Assembly (NCBI GenBank): GCA_945861965.1
Contig: CAMAWM010000002.1
Location: 1-64,000 of the forward strand
Direction of reading: 5' to 3'
DNA from: Chitinophaga pinensis
Lineage (GTDB): Bacteria; Bacteroidota; Bacteroidia; UKL13-3
Length of the DNA: 64,000 nt
Position 1 is the first letter of the stretch. Each line of letters begins with the position of its first letter. Of this stretch, positions 9,187 to 19,125 are shown in pieces. The position numbers and the translations under genes are program-made. The notes below the pieces were generated by a model. The model had not been told where the DNA came from, ran no database searches, and saw nothing but the letters and a program-made list of their open reading frames with translations.

Positions 9187-10305
9187 ATGAAATTTATAGT
9201 AAACAGTACAATACTTTTAAAACACTTGTCGATGATTGATGGGGTGGTTGTTTCAAAACCCATCATTCCTATTTTGAACAACTTTTTATTTGATATTCAA
9301 AACGGCAATCTCACCATCTCTTCAACAGATTTGGAAACAACAATGACTACCAGCATTAAAGTAGATGCGAAAGAAGATGTTTCGATAGCTGTGCCATCAA
9401 AAACCACTATTGAATTATTAAAATCATTGCCAGATCAGCCTTTGGCGTTTTCAATAAATGCCGAAAAGGGTTTTATGGAAGTTAAATATTCAACAGGTAA
9501 ATTTAAACTTAGCATTCAAAAAGGCGATGAATTTCCTCGTACACCTGAGTTAGAAAAAACAAAATCGTTCAGTATGGGATCGGCAGTATTGCAAAAAGCA
9601 ATTGCAAAAACTGTGTTTGCAACCAGCAACGATGAATTGAGATTGAACTTAACTGGAGTTTATATGCAATTGTTTGAATCGTCAATTACGTTTGTAGCAA
9701 CTGATGCCAACAGATTGGTGCGTTACACAAGAAACGATGTAAAGCCAGGAGTTGAGGATAATTTTATAATGCCTAAAAAAGCATTGAATCTTTTAAAGAA
9801 TTCGTTGCCAAGTGACGAAAGTGAAGTTTCAATTAGTTTTAATAAATCAAATGCATTTTTCTCGTTTGGCGATTTCAACCTTATTTGCCGTTTGATCGAT
9901 GAGAAATATCCGGATTACAAAGCAGTTATTCCTACTGAAAATCCAAACAAGCTATTGATTGATACAAATGAATTTAATATGGCAGTTAGGCGTATTTCAA
10001 TTACATCAAACAAAACCACTTACCAAATTCGTTTGAAATTTGCAGGAAGCGAAGTTACAATCAGTTCAGAGGACATTGATTATGAAAACGAGGCACAAGA
10101 AAAAATCAGTTGCACTTACGAAGGCGAAGATTTGGAAATTGGTTTCAATTCAAAATATTTAAGCGAAATGTTAAGTTCAATAGGTTCATCAAATGTAAAA
10201 CTAGAAATGAGCCAATCGAACAGAGCTGGAGTTATGGCGCCAGATGTAGTGGATGAAGGCGAAGAAATATTGATGTTGGTAATGCCAATGATGCTCAATA
10301 ATTAA
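9187..10305 (+). CDS. dnaN: DNA polymerase III beta subunit (sliding clamp)
   Basis: MKFIVNSTILLKHLSMIDGVVVSKPIIPILNNFLF...ATDANRLVRY...LVMPMMLNN; 372 aa. Confidence 0.97.
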   Translation: MKFIVNSTILLKHLSMIDGVVVSKPIIPILNNFLFDIQNGNLTISSTDLETTMTTSIKVDAKEDVSIAVPSKTTIELLKSLPDQPLAFSINAEKGFMEVKYSTGKFKLSIQKGDEFPRTPELEKTKSFSMGSAVLQKAIAKTVFATSNDELRLNLTGVYMQLFESSITFVATDANRLVRYTRNDVKPGVEDNFIMPKKALNLLKNSLPSDESEVSISFNKSNAFFSFGDFNLICRLIDEKYPDYKAVIPTENPNKLLIDTNEFNMAVRRISITSNKTTYQIRLKFAGSEVTISSEDIDYENEAQEKISCTYEGEDLEIGFNSKYLSEMLSSIGSSNVKLEMSQSNRAGVMAPDVVDEGEEILMLVMPMMLNN

Positions 10306-10321
10306 AGTATAGCAATAAAAG

Positions 10322-10353
10322 AAAACCTCCACTTTTTATTAAGTGGAGGTTTT
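10322..10353. terminator. Bidirectional intrinsic terminator between dnaN and secG
   Basis: 13-bp stem AAAACCTCCACTT / AAGTGGAGGTTTT, 6-nt loop, followed by TTT; upstream AATAAAAG gives a T-rich tract on the minus strand. Confidence 0.9.
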
Positions 10354-10376
10354 TTTATTGAGTGTTGTTGTAAATA

Positions 10377-10748
10377 TTAATTTCCAGGTGCTGGTGAAGC
10401 TCCTTGTTGTTGTGCAGGTGCTGTTTGGGCTGGAGTTTGAACTGGTTGCGGAGCAGTAGGAACTGGCGCATCCATTACATTTTCTTTTATACGGCTATCT
10501 TTAGTTCCAGCATCAGCTTCGCTAGAAGGCTGACGAGCAAAATTGGATAGTAAACTTAAAACGATAAGTGTAATGGCTAAAATCCAGGTTGCTTTTTCAA
10601 CCACATCAGTACTACGGCTTGCGCCCATTATTTGATTTGGTGCAATAAAATTTGCGGCAATTCCTCCACCTTTTGGATTTTGAATTAACACAACCAACGT
10701 TAACAAAACGCAGGCAATAATGATTAAAATTAAAATGGCTGTTAACAT
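10377..10748 (-). CDS. secG: Preprotein translocase subunit SecG
   Basis: LLTLVVLIQNPKGGGIAANF...VEKATWILAITLIVLSLL; Q/P/A-rich tail. Confidence 0.93.
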   Translation of the reverse strand: MLTAILILIIIACVLLTLVVLIQNPKGGGIAANFIAPNQIMGASRSTDVVEKATWILAITLIVLSLLSNFARQPSSEADAGTKDSRIKENVMDAPVPTAPQPVQTPAQTAPAQQQGASPAPGN

Positions 10749-10757
10749 ACTTTTATT

Positions 10758-12326
10758 CTATTTATTTTCGGCTTTTATTTTAGTAATAAGGGCTGCGAAA
10801 TAACTCTTTTTATCGGGATAAATCAAACTTAATTTTTGATAGGCTGAAATGGCTTTATTGAAAAGGCCTTGTTGGGTATAAATAGTTGCCAATGTTTCAC
10901 TCACTAAAGTTCCGTCTTCTTCTGCGCTTTGCTTGGCTACATTTACAGGATCGAAAAATGCGGCTTTTGAGCGATTAATACTGGGGCTTTCAGAAATAAA
11001 TTTATCTAAGATTAGTGTAATTTCTGGACTGGGTTTAATGCCAGGTTCGAAAAAATTAACTCGTTTGTTTGTTTCACTAACTTCTGATGTATAAACCTGA
11101 TTAAATTTATTTACAGTAGTTTGATTGTCCAAAGTCATAGGAGTGAAATCAAATTCGGAAATTTCAGAATGAAGTTCTTCTTGGTAATTTTCATCAAGTT
11201 TTGGCTCAAATGAGGGCGTCACATATCCGGGAGTTAATCCTTCTATTTTATCGTATTCAATCTGAATGTTTAATGAATCATCGTTTGATTGATTTGTGAA
11301 ATTCTTCGTCATTTCAAACTCTGAATTAATCAAATTTTCAGCAGCAGTGTTTGTTTTTTGAGATGTTTCTAAACTAAATTCTTCATCTAAATTCAACCAT
11401 TCATTTAATGGCAAACCAACAACGCTTGCAAAACTATCGGCTAAAGCATCTTCCTCGCTTAATATTGTTTGTATTACTACGTTAGGATGTTCAATCTTTT
11501 TTACTTCCATTAACAATTCTTCCTCAATTGAATCCAACAAATTATCTAATGTCGGAATCTCTGAAAGTGCTTCTTCGTTTTGAACAATTACTGATTCAAT
11601 TATTTCAATTTCTGCTACTTCATTTATTGGTTTGACCTCTTCAATTGAAGTACTTTCTACATTTTCAAGTTTTGGAATATCCCATGAAAGTGCTTTGATT
11701 TCAATTAAAGGAAGTGCTTCGTTTTCCAACAAACTACTTTCGTCAAAATCTTTCAAAATATCATCGATGTCACTCCAAGGCATTTCAAATTTTACCATCG
11801 GACCTTCGCTTTCTACTGCCTCATTTTTGTTATTATCAAGCGTATTTTCAATTAAAATTTCAGTGGTTTTATTCTCAATAATTTCTTCAACCTCTAGTGT
11901 TTTGTTTGGTAAGATTTCTGGGACGCTATCTTCAATTACCAATTCCTCTTTTTTGTTTTCAACTTCGGCAATAATTTTTTCGACTGAATTTTCTTTTTGA
12001 ATACTTTGTTCATTTATTTCAGCAATAGAAATTTTTTCGGCATCCAATGCAGATTGAATTGTAATGGATGGAATTTTTTCATCGCTATCAATTGGAAGAT
12101 TATTTAAAAATTTATATAAAACGGTTCTATCGCCTGCAATTAATGCTGTAGTTTTTAATTGTTTTTCGTATTCAAAATGACTGGTGTTGAACAATGCCTT
12201 AGCCAGCAGCACTTGTGCTGTGCTGAAATAAGGGAAATCAGCAACGACTTTTTTTAATGCATCAATTGAATCGTTACCTAATTTCTCGGGTTGTTTAATT
12301 AGTTCTGTAAAATCGTTTTTGTTCAC
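10758..12326 (-). CDS. Acidic TPR-containing protein
   Basis: N-terminal helical region, long E/I/N-rich acidic middle, C-terminal TPR-like LVSETLATIYTQQGLFNKAISAYQKLSLIYPDKKSYFAALI. Confidence 0.7.
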   Translation of the reverse strand: MNKNDFTELIKQPEKLGNDSIDALKKVVADFPYFSTAQVLLAKALFNTSHFEYEKQLKTTALIAGDRTVLYKFLNNLPIDSDEKIPSITIQSALDAEKISIAEINEQSIQKENSVEKIIAEVENKKEELVIEDSVPEILPNKTLEVEEIIENKTTEILIENTLDNNKNEAVESEGPMVKFEMPWSDIDDILKDFDESSLLENEALPLIEIKALSWDIPKLENVESTSIEEVKPINEVAEIEIIESVIVQNEEALSEIPTLDNLLDSIEEELLMEVKKIEHPNVVIQTILSEEDALADSFASVVGLPLNEWLNLDEEFSLETSQKTNTAAENLINSEFEMTKNFTNQSNDDSLNIQIEYDKIEGLTPGYVTPSFEPKLDENYQEELHSEISEFDFTPMTLDNQTTVNKFNQVYTSEVSETNKRVNFFEPGIKPSPEITLILDKFISESPSINRSKAAFFDPVNVAKQSAEEDGTLVSETLATIYTQQGLFNKAISAYQKLSLIYPDKKSYFAALITKIKAENK

Positions 12327-12439
12327 AACACAAAGAATAGGCGGGCAAATTAATAATTTTGAATGAAGGCGTTGTAATTTTTTTAGAAACTTATTTTTGG
12401 GCTGTTTTGTTTAATTCCAATCCTAAAATTTTGAATAAA

Positions 12440-12943
12440 TTACCAGTTGATGAATGCTTTATTGAATACATCCTGAACCAGCATTACCGAAACTTTATCC
12501 GAAAGTTCTTGTTCGCGTGTCGCAAAATCATCGCTTGCCGAAAAATCAATAAAATTGCTAAAAGTTTGAGTAAAGTTTTTCTCTGCTGCTTTTTTATTTT
12601 CAAGTGTAATTTCGATCGTAATCGTTAGTCGATTAATTGCATTTTGCTGATTGCCTTGTACTGCAGTTGGATTGATTTCATAACTTGTAATTTTCCCGCT
12701 AAAAGCTAAATCTCCTTCAGTAGAAGTAAGTTTCAATTGGGTTTCATTAACAAATTTTTGTTTTAATTTTTCAGTCAAATTTTGGCTTAACAAGGGGTTT
12801 ACAATGTTTGCCACATTTGAAATATAAGAAACCGAAAAAGTTTTTGCGTCTGGCGGAATGCTTGCTCCCGAATGGCTGTAAATGCCACATGAAGTTATAA
12901 AAAATGCAATGGGAATTAGTAAAAATAAAAATTGTTTTTGCAT
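12440..12943 (-). CDS. lptE: LptE family LPS-assembly lipoprotein
   Basis: Lipobox FFITSCGIYSHSGASIPPDAKTFSV, LTSTEGDLAFSGKITSYEINPTAVQ; sits beside secG and the TPR gene as is common in Bacteroidota. Confidence 0.85.
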   Translation of the reverse strand: MQKQFLFLLIPIAFFITSCGIYSHSGASIPPDAKTFSVSYISNVANIVNPLLSQNLTEKLKQKFVNETQLKLTSTEGDLAFSGKITSYEINPTAVQGNQQNAINRLTITIEITLENKKAAEKNFTQTFSNFIDFSASDDFATREQELSDKVSVMLVQDVFNKAFINW

Positions 12944-12980
12944 TTATTTGAAATTGAATGGTTGTGTTTTTATATAAAAA

Positions 12981-14213
12981 CTATGCCGCATTTAAATTTT
13001 TATATCTTATTTGTTCAATTTTATTGTTGGCATATTCAAGTGTAATTTCGATTGATTTTTGATCCTTCATTTCTGGTGCTTCAAACATCAAATCTAACAT
13101 AATGGTTTCGCAAATATTGCGCAAGCCTCTTGCTCCAAGTTTGAATTCATAAGCTGTGTCAACAATCAATTCAATTACTTCTTTTGAAAGACTAAGTTCA
13201 ATATTGTCAATATCAAACATGTATTGATATTGCTTGATTAATGCATTTTTGGGTTCAGTCAAAATTTTTCTCAATGCATCTTTGTCCAATGGATCTAAAT
13301 GGCAAAGTACCGGAAGTCTGCCAATAATTTCGGGTATCAAACCATAACTTCTTAAATCAGCCGGACAGATATATTTCAACAAATTTCCATCGTCTATATT
13401 TCCATTTCCATCATCGTTTTTAAAGCCAATAGCTTGCGTTTTGAGTCTTCGTTCAATTTGTTTTTCAATTCCAACAAATGCGCCACCACATATAAATAAA
13501 ATATTTTGAGTATTTATTTGCACCAACTTTTGTTCGGGATGTTTTCGCCCACCTTGTGGTGGAACGCCTGCAATAGTTCCTTCTAATATTTTTAACAAAG
13601 CCTGTTGAACTCCTTCTCCGCTTACATCTCTGGTTATGCTTGGATTGTCGCTTTTGCGAGCAATTTTATCTATTTCGTCAATATAAACAATGCCCATTTC
13701 GGCCGCTTCTACATTGTAATCTGCAGCTTGAAGCAATCGCGATAAAATGCTTTCTACATCTTCGCCCACATATCCAGCTTCAGTAATTACGGTAGCATCG
13801 GCAATGCAAAAGGGCACTTGCAAAATTTTAGCAAGTGTTTTGGCTAACAATGTTTTTCCAGTTCCGGTTTCGCCAGCTAAAAGAATGTTCGACTTTTCAA
13901 TTTCAATTTCTGTTTTCTTTTTAGAAGTAATACGTTTGAAGTGATTGTGAACAGCAACACTTAATACCTTTTTTGCATCGTCTTGGCCAATAACATATTC
14001 GTCCAAATGTGCTTTTATGGTAGACGGCTTTAACAATTTCAAATTTACCAATGGCGTATTGGCACTTTGTAATGTTTTATCCTCGCTTATAATTCGAAAT
14101 GCTTGTTTGGTACATTCTTCACAAATCATGGCATCGACACCAGAAATCAAAAATTGAACTTTGCTTCTTTCATGTCCACAAAACGAACAATGATCTTCTT
14201 TTTTCTTAGCCAT
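12981..14213 (-). CDS. clpX: ATP-dependent Clp protease ATP-binding subunit ClpX
   Basis: Zinc-binding CSFCGHERS...[49 protein letters not shown]. Confidence 0.97.
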   Translation of the reverse strand: MAKKKEDHCSFCGHERSKVQFLISGVDAMICEECTKQAFRIISEDKTLQSANTPLVNLKLLKPSTIKAHLDEYVIGQDDAKKVLSVAVHNHFKRITSKKKTEIEIEKSNILLAGETGTGKTLLAKTLAKILQVPFCIADATVITEAGYVGEDVESILSRLLQAADYNVEAAEMGIVYIDEIDKIARKSDNPSITRDVSGEGVQQALLKILEGTIAGVPPQGGRKHPEQKLVQINTQNILFICGGAFVGIEKQIERRLKTQAIGFKNDDGNGNIDDGNLLKYICPADLRSYGLIPEIIGRLPVLCHLDPLDKDALRKILTEPKNALIKQYQYMFDIDNIELSLSKEVIELIVDTAYEFKLGARGLRNICETIMLDLMFEAPEMKDQKSIEITLEYANNKIEQIRYKNLNAA

Positions 14214-14216
14214 TTT

Positions 14217-14906
14217 TTATTTTTTCTCTTCTGGTTTTTTACGAATCAACACATCGTCAATCATTCCGTATTCTTTTGCTTCTTCAGCTATCATCCAATA
14301 ATCGCGATCGCTATCTGTTTGAACTTTTTCAAATGGTTGTCCACTATGCGTTGCAATAATTTCATACAATTCCTTTTTTAGCTTTTGTATTTCACGTGCT
14401 GTAATTTCAATATCGCTTGCTTGCCCTTGTGCACCTCCAAGTGGTTGATGAATCATAATGCGTGCATGGCGCAAGGCAGTACGTTTTCCTTTTTCACCGG
14501 CACACATTAACACAGCTCCCATTGAAGCGGCCATGCCCGTGCAAATAGTTGCAACATTTGGTTGTATCCATTGCATGGTATCGTAAATTCCTAATCCAGC
14601 ATAAACCGACCCCCCCGGACTATTAATATACATTTGAATGTCTCTGCGTGCATCCATTGATTCAAGAAAAAGCATTTGTGCCTGTACAATATTGGCTATA
14701 TAATCGTCAATTGCAGTTCCCAAAAAAATAATTCGATCAGCCATCAATCGGCTAAACACATCAATCTCGCGAAAGTTCATTGGACGTTCTTCAATAACTG
14801 TTCGCGTCATGTCTTGCGTAGTGCTGTGTATATATTGATCAACCTTTAGACTGCTAATGCCTTTGTGTTTAATTGCATAGTCGCGAAATTCTTTTCCTGT
14901 ATTCAT
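14217..14906 (-). CDS. clpP: ATP-dependent Clp protease proteolytic subunit ClpP
   Basis: [55 protein letters not shown]. Confidence 0.97.
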   Translation of the reverse strand: MNTGKEFRDYAIKHKGISSLKVDQYIHSTTQDMTRTVIEERPMNFREIDVFSRLMADRIIFLGTAIDDYIANIVQAQMLFLESMDARRDIQMYINSPGGSVYAGLGIYDTMQWIQPNVATICTGMAASMGAVLMCAGEKGKRTALRHARIMIHQPLGGAQGQASDIEITAREIQKLKKELYEIIATHSGQPFEKVQTDSDRDYWMIAEEAKEYGMIDDVLIRKKPEEKK

Positions 14907-14925
14907 GTTTAGTTTTGTTTGAGTT

Positions 14926-14955
14926 CAAAATTAGAAACTTGCATTGGATTGACAA
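14926..14955 (-). promoter_or_regulatory. Putative clpP promoter TTG-N19-TAATTTTG
   Basis: Minus strand: TTG (14955-14953), 19-nt spacer, TAATTTTG (14933-14926), 20 nt upstream of the ATG at 14906. Confidence 0.6.
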
Positions 14956-15076
14956 GTATTTTTACCAAAAACATTTGTTTAATACAATATGTATCGGATA
15001 AATTATAAAAATGAAAATAAAAAAGATGAAAAAAATGAATTTCTAAAAACCAATAAGACAGATTCAAATAATAAAG

Positions 15077-16459
15077 TTAATGTGCGTGATGAGCATGATT
15101 ATGCTCTTGCACAATTTTCATAAAATCTTCTGCTGAAATTTCTTTGTCGTTAACAGTTACCGAACTGCGAATAGCGGCATTAACTTTTATTTTAATGGCG
15201 GCATTAATCATTCTGCTTCGGTAATCTTCTTTTTGTAAACTTGGCTCAATCAATTGATTTATTAATTCCTCGCTAAGTCCATTGGCAGAGTAACCTCCAA
15301 ACATTTGTTTGGTATAATTTACGGCAGCTTCACGAATGTCTTCGTCTTCTACTTTAATATTATGAAGTGCCAATATTTTTTCTTCAAGCAAATGATTTCT
15401 CAAGTAATTTGCCTCTGGATTATATCCTTCGTCAATGTTTTCAGTATTAAATTTATCGGCATACCTGTCTAAAAGCCAACGCTTCAAAAATGCATCTGGC
15501 AATTGTATGTTGTGTTTAGCAACAATGGTATCAGACATTTCGTGCTCAAGTAAATGATCAGCTTGTCCAACATAAAAACTTTCAAGCTCAGTTTTAACAT
15601 TACTTCTAAAATCTTCAATGCTTGTTATCTTATCTTTTCCATAAACAGAATCAAAAAGTTCTTGATTGATTTCGGCTTCAGTATTTCTTTTTATTTCGCT
15701 TACCTGCAATTTAAAGTTAGGATTTAAATCTGCAATTCCTGCTTTTTGAACTCCAAGTGCGTGGCTTATTTCAGCTTCGTTGTTATCAAATAAGTTAAAA
15801 ATATTTACAGTGGATTCTTCAGCAATTGCAATTCCTTTTAATGCATTTTTTATTTCTTCATTTTTGATGGTAGAAATCAAAAATGGAACTTTTTCGGCAT
15901 GTACACCGCCTTCAAATATGCTTAAGTCTTCGTTAAGTTCAGTAACTGTACAATAAATCATATCGTTGTCAGATTCTGCTTTAGCTACATCCTCCAATTT
16001 GCCAAATCGTTTACGCATGCGTGTAATTTCATCGTCAATCATTTTTTCATCTGCCTGAACTACCAAACGTGTAAAAGTATCATCCTTCGAAATACTTAAT
16101 TCGAAAACTGGCGCTACACCAATATCAAATTTAAAAGTATAGTCAGCGCCTTTATCAATTTTTTCAATCAATGTTTCATTATTGATAACCGGTTCGCCAA
16201 GCATGTTGATATTGTTTTCCTTAATATAATCGTATAAACCCTTTGAAGCGGCAGCATTTATTTCTTCAAGAATTAAACTGTTTCCATACATACGCTCAAT
16301 CATTCCAAGTGGAGCTTGGCCTGGTCTGAAACCAGGGATGTTTGCTTTTTTGCGATAGTCTTTTATTTTTTTGTCCATTTCAGGCATATAATCTGCGCCC
16401 GAAATATTTACTGAGATGGTGCCATTTAAGGCATCTTTTTTTTCTAGAGATACGTTCAT
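15077..16459 (-). CDS. tig: Trigger factor (with C-terminal His-rich tail)
   Basis: MNVSLEKKDALNGTISVNISGADYMPEMDKKIKDYRKKANIPGFRPGQAPLGMIERMYG; ends ...EHNHAHHAH. Confidence 0.93.
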   Translation of the reverse strand: MNVSLEKKDALNGTISVNISGADYMPEMDKKIKDYRKKANIPGFRPGQAPLGMIERMYGNSLILEEINAAASKGLYDYIKENNINMLGEPVINNETLIEKIDKGADYTFKFDIGVAPVFELSISKDDTFTRLVVQADEKMIDDEITRMRKRFGKLEDVAKAESDNDMIYCTVTELNEDLSIFEGGVHAEKVPFLISTIKNEEIKNALKGIAIAEESTVNIFNLFDNNEAEISHALGVQKAGIADLNPNFKLQVSEIKRNTEAEINQELFDSVYGKDKITSIEDFRSNVKTELESFYVGQADHLLEHEMSDTIVAKHNIQLPDAFLKRWLLDRYADKFNTENIDEGYNPEANYLRNHLLEEKILALHNIKVEDEDIREAAVNYTKQMFGGYSANGLSEELINQLIEPSLQKEDYRSRMINAAIKIKVNAAIRSSVTVNDKEISAEDFMKIVQEHNHAHHAH

Positions 16460-16524
16460 TAAATTATTTACTCGTTAATTTCAACATTGATTGGTAAATG
16501 TTGAGGCTTTCAAAATTTTTTTTG

Positions 16525-16606
16525 TGCGCATGGAGGGACTCGAACCCCCACGCCTTTCGGCACCAGATCCTAAGTCTGGCACGGCTACCAATTACGCCAC
16601 ATGCGC
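16525..16606 (-). tRNA. tRNA-Leu (anticodon TAG)
   Basis: Reverse complement GCGCATGTGGCGTAATTGGTAGCCGTGCCAGACTTAGGATCTGGTGCCGAAAGGCGTGGGGGTTCGAGTCCCTCCATGCGCA: 7-bp acceptor, anticodon stem CCAGA/TCTGG with loop CTTAGGA, variable arm, T-arm GGTTCGAGTCC. Confidence 0.95.
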
Positions 16607-16680
16607 TTTTCCAAAAAAAAGGATGGCAAATGTACGCTTTGAAAACAGATAATAAAAATAATTTTAGGCAGTATTTTATT

Positions 16681-16935
16681 TCAGGCTTCGGGCAAGTTTT
16701 TTAAAAGCTCTTTGGCTTTATTTATTACGTGTAAAAAGAACAATACGGGCCAAACTAATGCCGCTTTGCTTGAATAATTAAGTAAAATTATGCTTGTAAA
16801 GACGCCAATACTAAATGAAGCAATGACAACATATATTAGTTGTATGCGTAGATTATTGCTTTTAATAAAGGAAACAATTGCAGAAAAAAGCAATAATGCC
16901 AAAGAAATAATTGCAGTGATGTAAATGATGTTCAT
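16681..16935 (-). CDS. Small hypothetical membrane protein
   Basis: MNIIYITAIISLALLLFSAIVSFIKSNNLRIQLIYVVIASFSIGVFTSIILLNYS...; hydrophobic helices. The ORF track extends to 16971, but the ATG at 16935 fits the promoter and protein layout better. Confidence 0.55.
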   Translation of the reverse strand: MNIIYITAIISLALLLFSAIVSFIKSNNLRIQLIYVVIASFSIGVFTSIILLNYSSKAALVWPVLFFLHVINKAKELLKNLPEA

Positions 16936-16950
16936 ATTTGCAAATATGAA
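16931..16950. promoter_or_regulatory. Perfect 20-bp palindrome with divergent overlapping -7 elements and start codons
   Basis: TTCATATTTG|CAAATATGAA; plus-strand TTG (16911-16913)-N19-CATATTTG and minus-strand TTG (16971-16969)-N20-CATATTTG. Confidence 0.6.
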
Positions 16951-18397
16951 GTACAAAGTTTCGATAAACAACCCAACAGAACATTTTATTCAAATAGAGG
17001 GGAAAATTGAAAATATAAAATCGCAAGAAGTGTTGTTGCAATTACCAGCATGGAGACCGGGAAGGTATGAGCTTGGAAATTTTTCGAAAAATATTAGAAA
17101 GTTTAAAGCAATGGATGAAAGCGGCATCGAATTGCACGTCAGAAAAACATCAAAAGATTGTTGGAAAATAATTAATCCAACGATGCTGAATAGTATAATA
17201 ATACATTACGAATACTATGCAAATCAATTGGATGCTGGCGCATGTTATTTAGACGAAAATCAATTGTATGTTAACCCAGTTCATTGTTTTATGTACCAAT
17301 CAGAAAACATGAAAGAATCTTTTGAAATTGAATTGAACATTCCGGATAATTACAAAATTGCATGTCAACTTTCTGAAAAAAATAAAGTTCTTTTTGCTAA
17401 AGATTTTCAACAGCTTGCTGACAGCCCGTTTATTGCATCTGAGAAGTTAGAAAAAACTTCGTTTTCAATTGAAAATTCAACAATCCATTTTTGGTTTAAT
17501 GGAGCCCACAATGTAAACATCGAAAAACTAAAAGAAAATACGATTTCATACGCCAAAAAACAGGTAGAAATTTTCGAAGAATTGCCTTGTAAAGAGTATC
17601 ATTTTTTGTACCAAATGTTGCCAGATGCTTTTAGGCATGGCGTTGAACACGAAGATTCAACCGTTATTGCAATGGGAAAAAGAGAAGATGAAACTGACGA
17701 GAATTTTTACGATAGTTTATTGGCAATTAGTTCGCACGAATTTTTTCATTTATGGAATATAAAACGCATTCGTCCTGTTGAAATGTGGCCTTATGATTTT
17801 ACAAAAGAAAACTATTCGACACTTGGATATGTTTACGAAGGAATTACAACATATTATGGCGATTTAATTTTGCTAAGAAGCGGAATTTGGAACTGGGAAA
17901 AATATGCAGCAAGTTTTAATGGCGACTTAGAAAAACACTTAAATAATGAGGGTAGATTTAATTATTCGGTGGCCGAATCTTCGTTTGATACATGGTTGGA
18001 TGGATACACTCAGGGAATTCCTGCAAGAAAAGTTTCAATTTATTTTGAAGGAATGTTAGCGGCTATGATTGCCGATTTAATGATAATAAAAAACTCAGAC
18101 GCAAAGTTTTCGCTTGATAATGTAATGCACGATTTGTACCACGATTATTATAAAAATAACAAAGGATATACGGAAAGCGATTATAAAAATTTGTTAGAAA
18201 AATATGCAGGCATTTCTTTCGATTCCTATTTTAAGGATATAATTTGGGGAAAAGGAAAAATTGAAAAATATTTAGAAGAATATATAAGTTTGCTTAGTTG
18301 TTCTATATTTGAAAAAAAAATTCAACGACAAATTGATGTAGAATCCAATCCATTGTTTGTTTATTGGATGAATAGAAAAAAATGTTCTACTAAATAA
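16946..18397 (+). CDS. M61 family metallopeptidase (glycyl aminopeptidase-like)
   Basis: MKYKVSINNPTEHFIQIEGKIEN; zinc motif SSHEFFHLWNIKRIRP; YEGITTYYGDLIL. Start set at the third in-frame ATG. Confidence 0.9.
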   Translation: MKYKVSINNPTEHFIQIEGKIENIKSQEVLLQLPAWRPGRYELGNFSKNIRKFKAMDESGIELHVRKTSKDCWKIINPTMLNSIIIHYEYYANQLDAGACYLDENQLYVNPVHCFMYQSENMKESFEIELNIPDNYKIACQLSEKNKVLFAKDFQQLADSPFIASEKLEKTSFSIENSTIHFWFNGAHNVNIEKLKENTISYAKKQVEIFEELPCKEYHFLYQMLPDAFRHGVEHEDSTVIAMGKREDETDENFYDSLLAISSHEFFHLWNIKRIRPVEMWPYDFTKENYSTLGYVYEGITTYYGDLILLRSGIWNWEKYAASFNGDLEKHLNNEGRFNYSVAESSFDTWLDGYTQGIPARKVSIYFEGMLAAMIADLMIIKNSDAKFSLDNVMHDLYHDYYKNNKGYTESDYKNLLEKYAGISFDSYFKDIIWGKGKIEKYLEEYISLLSCSIFEKKIQRQIDVESNPLFVYWMNRKKCSTK

Positions 18398-18405
18398 GGA
18401 TTATT

Positions 18406-19119
18406 ATGAATAGAGAAAAAATCGAGTGTCAGTTTTGTGACACGAAGAGTCTAACTGCATTTTTAGAAAAATGCACCGATGCAGAAACTACTAAAGTAAT
18501 AGAAAGTAAAACCTGCGGACAATACAAAAAAGGACAAAGTATTTTTTATGAAGACAATGTTGCTTTAGGTATTTATTGCATCACAAAAGGAATTGTAAAA
18601 CTTACCCGCTCTAATATTTATGGCAAAGAACAAATTTTGCGATTTGTAAAAGAAGGTGAATTTCTAAGTTATCGCGCAGTGATTGCTGATGAAACACTAA
18701 CCGCAACAGCAACTTGTGTTGAAGATGTGACTGCTTGTTTTATACCAAAACAGGTTTTTATTGATTTGGTTCAAGGCAATCCAGAGATAAACAAGCAAAT
18801 GTTTAAAACCCTTTGTCACGACATGGGATTAAGCAACGAAAAAATTCAAAGTTTGGCGCAAAAAAGCGTTCGCGAACGTGTAGCCGAAACTATTTTATAT
18901 CTTCATCAAACCTTTGTTGAAAAACCAGACGAAACAAATCAGGTGATTCCGATTAGCCTGCCACGCGAAGATTTGGCAAATATTGTTGGCACCGCTACAG
19001 AAACTTTAATTCGATTGTTGTCTGAATTTAAAAACGATAAATACATCGATTTTGAAGGCAAAAGAATTAAAATATTAGACAAAGCAGCTTTGGAAAGAAT
19101 TTCGAGAGCGAGTGTTTAA
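18406..19119 (+). CDS. Crp/Fnr family transcriptional regulator
   Basis: Cyclic-nucleotide-binding-like fold (YKKGQSIFYEDNVALGIYCITKGIVKL) and HTH LPREDLANIVGTATETLIRLLSEFK. Confidence 0.93.
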   Translation: MNREKIECQFCDTKSLTAFLEKCTDAETTKVIESKTCGQYKKGQSIFYEDNVALGIYCITKGIVKLTRSNIYGKEQILRFVKEGEFLSYRAVIADETLTATATCVEDVTACFIPKQVFIDLVQGNPEINKQMFKTLCHDMGLSNEKIQSLAQKSVRERVAETILYLHQTFVEKPDETNQVIPISLPREDLANIVGTATETLIRLLSEFKNDKYIDFEGKRIKILDKAALERISRASV

Positions 19120-19125
19120 TTCACA

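Noticed and set aside
11632-12000. Ser/Ile/Phe-rich 122-aa plus-strand ORF
   Set aside because: Mirror image of the acidic Glu-rich region of the TPR gene on the other strand; composition artefact.
16498-16704. 68-aa ORF MLRLSKFFLCAWRDSNPHAFRHQILSLARLPITP...
   Set aside because: It is the antisense translation of the tRNA-Leu gene (16525-16606); a classic spurious tRNA-derived ORF.
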